From assembly GCA_035938875.1 (NCBI GenBank), contig DASZGL010000111.1:1-30605 (forward strand): a DNA stretch of 30,605 nt. The letters run 5' to 3'. Positions 30,128 through 30,605 of this stretch are shown in pieces. The stretch's first letter is position 1. Every line of letters begins with the position of its first letter. The DNA comes from DASZGL01 sp035938875 (GTDB taxonomy: Bacteria > Chloroflexota > Dormibacteria > Aeolococcales > Aeolococcaceae). A program made the position numbers and the translations under genes. Below the pieces are notes generated by a model. It ran no database searches. It saw only the letters and a program-made list of their open reading frames with translations, and was not told where the DNA came from.

Positions 30128-30605
30128 ACGGCGGAGCCACTGCCGCCATGACGAGCGCGGCGTGGCTCTGCACCTGCGGGTAGTTGCCCAGCGGGCCGCC
30201 GCCCGCGGGATCGACCACCTCGCCGAGGAGGTCGAGGTCGCCGCGCGCGGCGCACGCGGCAGCGAACGGCGCCGCGCCATCGCCACCGCAGCGCTGCAGC
30301 GCCGCCGCCAGCCAGAACGTGGGAAACACGAACGGGCCGCAGGGGTCCGCCAGGCCGTCGGCTTCCGGCAGGTAGCGGTCGAGCAGGTGATTCCGTCCCA
30401 GGGTGGCGACGACGTTGTCGAGAGTGGCGGTAACTCGAGGGTCAGCGCAGGGGAGGAAGCCGACCAGTGGAAGCAGCGTCAGGGCGGCGTCCGCACCGCC
30501 GCCACCAGCGTGCAGAAGCAACGGAGCCGTCGGCGACCCGGTGCCGAGCACGGCATCACGGATGGTTGCGGCCGCGGAGCGCCAGGCGTCGGCGGATCCA
30601 CTGAC
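30105..30605 (-). CDS. Glycoside hydrolase family 15 (glucoamylase/trehalase-like) protein, 5' part outside window
   Basis: The frame is open to the right edge, so only the C-terminal 166 residues are visible. The (alpha/alpha)6 barrel end of GH15 is recognisable: DAALTLLPLVGFLPCADPRVTATLDNV, LLDRYLPEADGL, GPFVFPTFWLAAALQRCG, LLGEVVDPAGGGPLGNYPQVQSHAALVMAA. VDP-x-G-x-LGN-PQ-x-SH is a strong family mark. Members hydrolyse alpha-glucosidic links, for example in maltooligosaccharides or trehalose. Catalytic acids are outside the window except possibly the GEVVDP Glu. It converges on, and overlaps, the kinase-fold gene. Confidence 0.88.
   Translation of the reverse strand, partial: VSGSADAWRSAAATIRDAVLGTGSPTAPLLLHAGGGGADAALTLLPLVGFLPCADPRVTATLDNVVATLGRNHLLDRYLPEADGLADPCGPFVFPTFWLAAALQRCGGDGAAPFAAACAARGDLDLLGEVVDPAGGGPLGNYPQVQSHAALVMAAVAPPSNTEGRA

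Overview
The window is high-GC DNA (about 70% G+C by eye) with heavy use of GTG and TTG starts and genes packed so tightly that stops and starts overlap. Several -10 elements of the form TANNNT lie only 5-11 bases ahead of start codons. Together with the gene content (secreted kelch protein, eukaryote-type kinase fold, ECF transporter, penicillin acylase, CAP protein) this suggests a free-living Terrabacteria-type organism: an actinobacterium or a Chloroflexota/Dormibacterota relative. The sequence alone does not settle the phylum. No phage, insertion sequence, CRISPR array or rRNA was found.

Layout. 1-1872: the 3' part of an NmrA-like epimerase gene, a convergent short-chain dehydrogenase, and tRNA-Val(CAC). 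1888-4685: cobyric acid synthase (cobQ, minus) divergent from a cell-wall amidase. 4686-7438: a membrane-anchored protein with twelve kelch-like blades. 7461-13818: a cobalamin riboswitch followed by five overlapping genes. They encode a secreted tandem alpha/alpha-toroid protein, a DUF4430-like anchored protein, EcfT, a fused double EcfA ATPase and an integral-membrane S component. 13832-16066 (minus): gcvT, gcvH and a methyltransferase. 16230-19806: a penicillin-acylase-family hydrolase with two small envelope genes. 19917-21762: an orphan receiver, moaC, mog and an unknown 124-aa protein. 21946-25044: a PAP2-family membrane protein and a TPR-CAP-Ig secreted protein. 25289-28675: a secreted Cys-containing protein, a family 4/5 uracil-DNA glycosylase and argS. 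28802-30605: a kinase-fold receptor that looks catalytically dead, and the 3' end of a GH15 glucoamylase-like gene.

The strongest system is the riboswitch operon. Animal intrinsic factor and transcobalamin hold vitamin B12 between an alpha6/alpha6 barrel and a DUF4430-like beta domain. Here the same two folds appear as two separate surface-anchored proteins. They are co-transcribed with a complete ECF importer behind a B12 riboswitch, and cobQ lies 4 kb away. The most economical reading is a cell-surface corrinoid capture and import system. The fold assignments rest on motif reading and have not been tested by a search.

The other themes are envelope biology (amidase, kelch, CAP, penicillin acylase, PAP2, pseudokinase), one-carbon metabolism (gcvTH) and molybdenum cofactor synthesis (moaC, mog).
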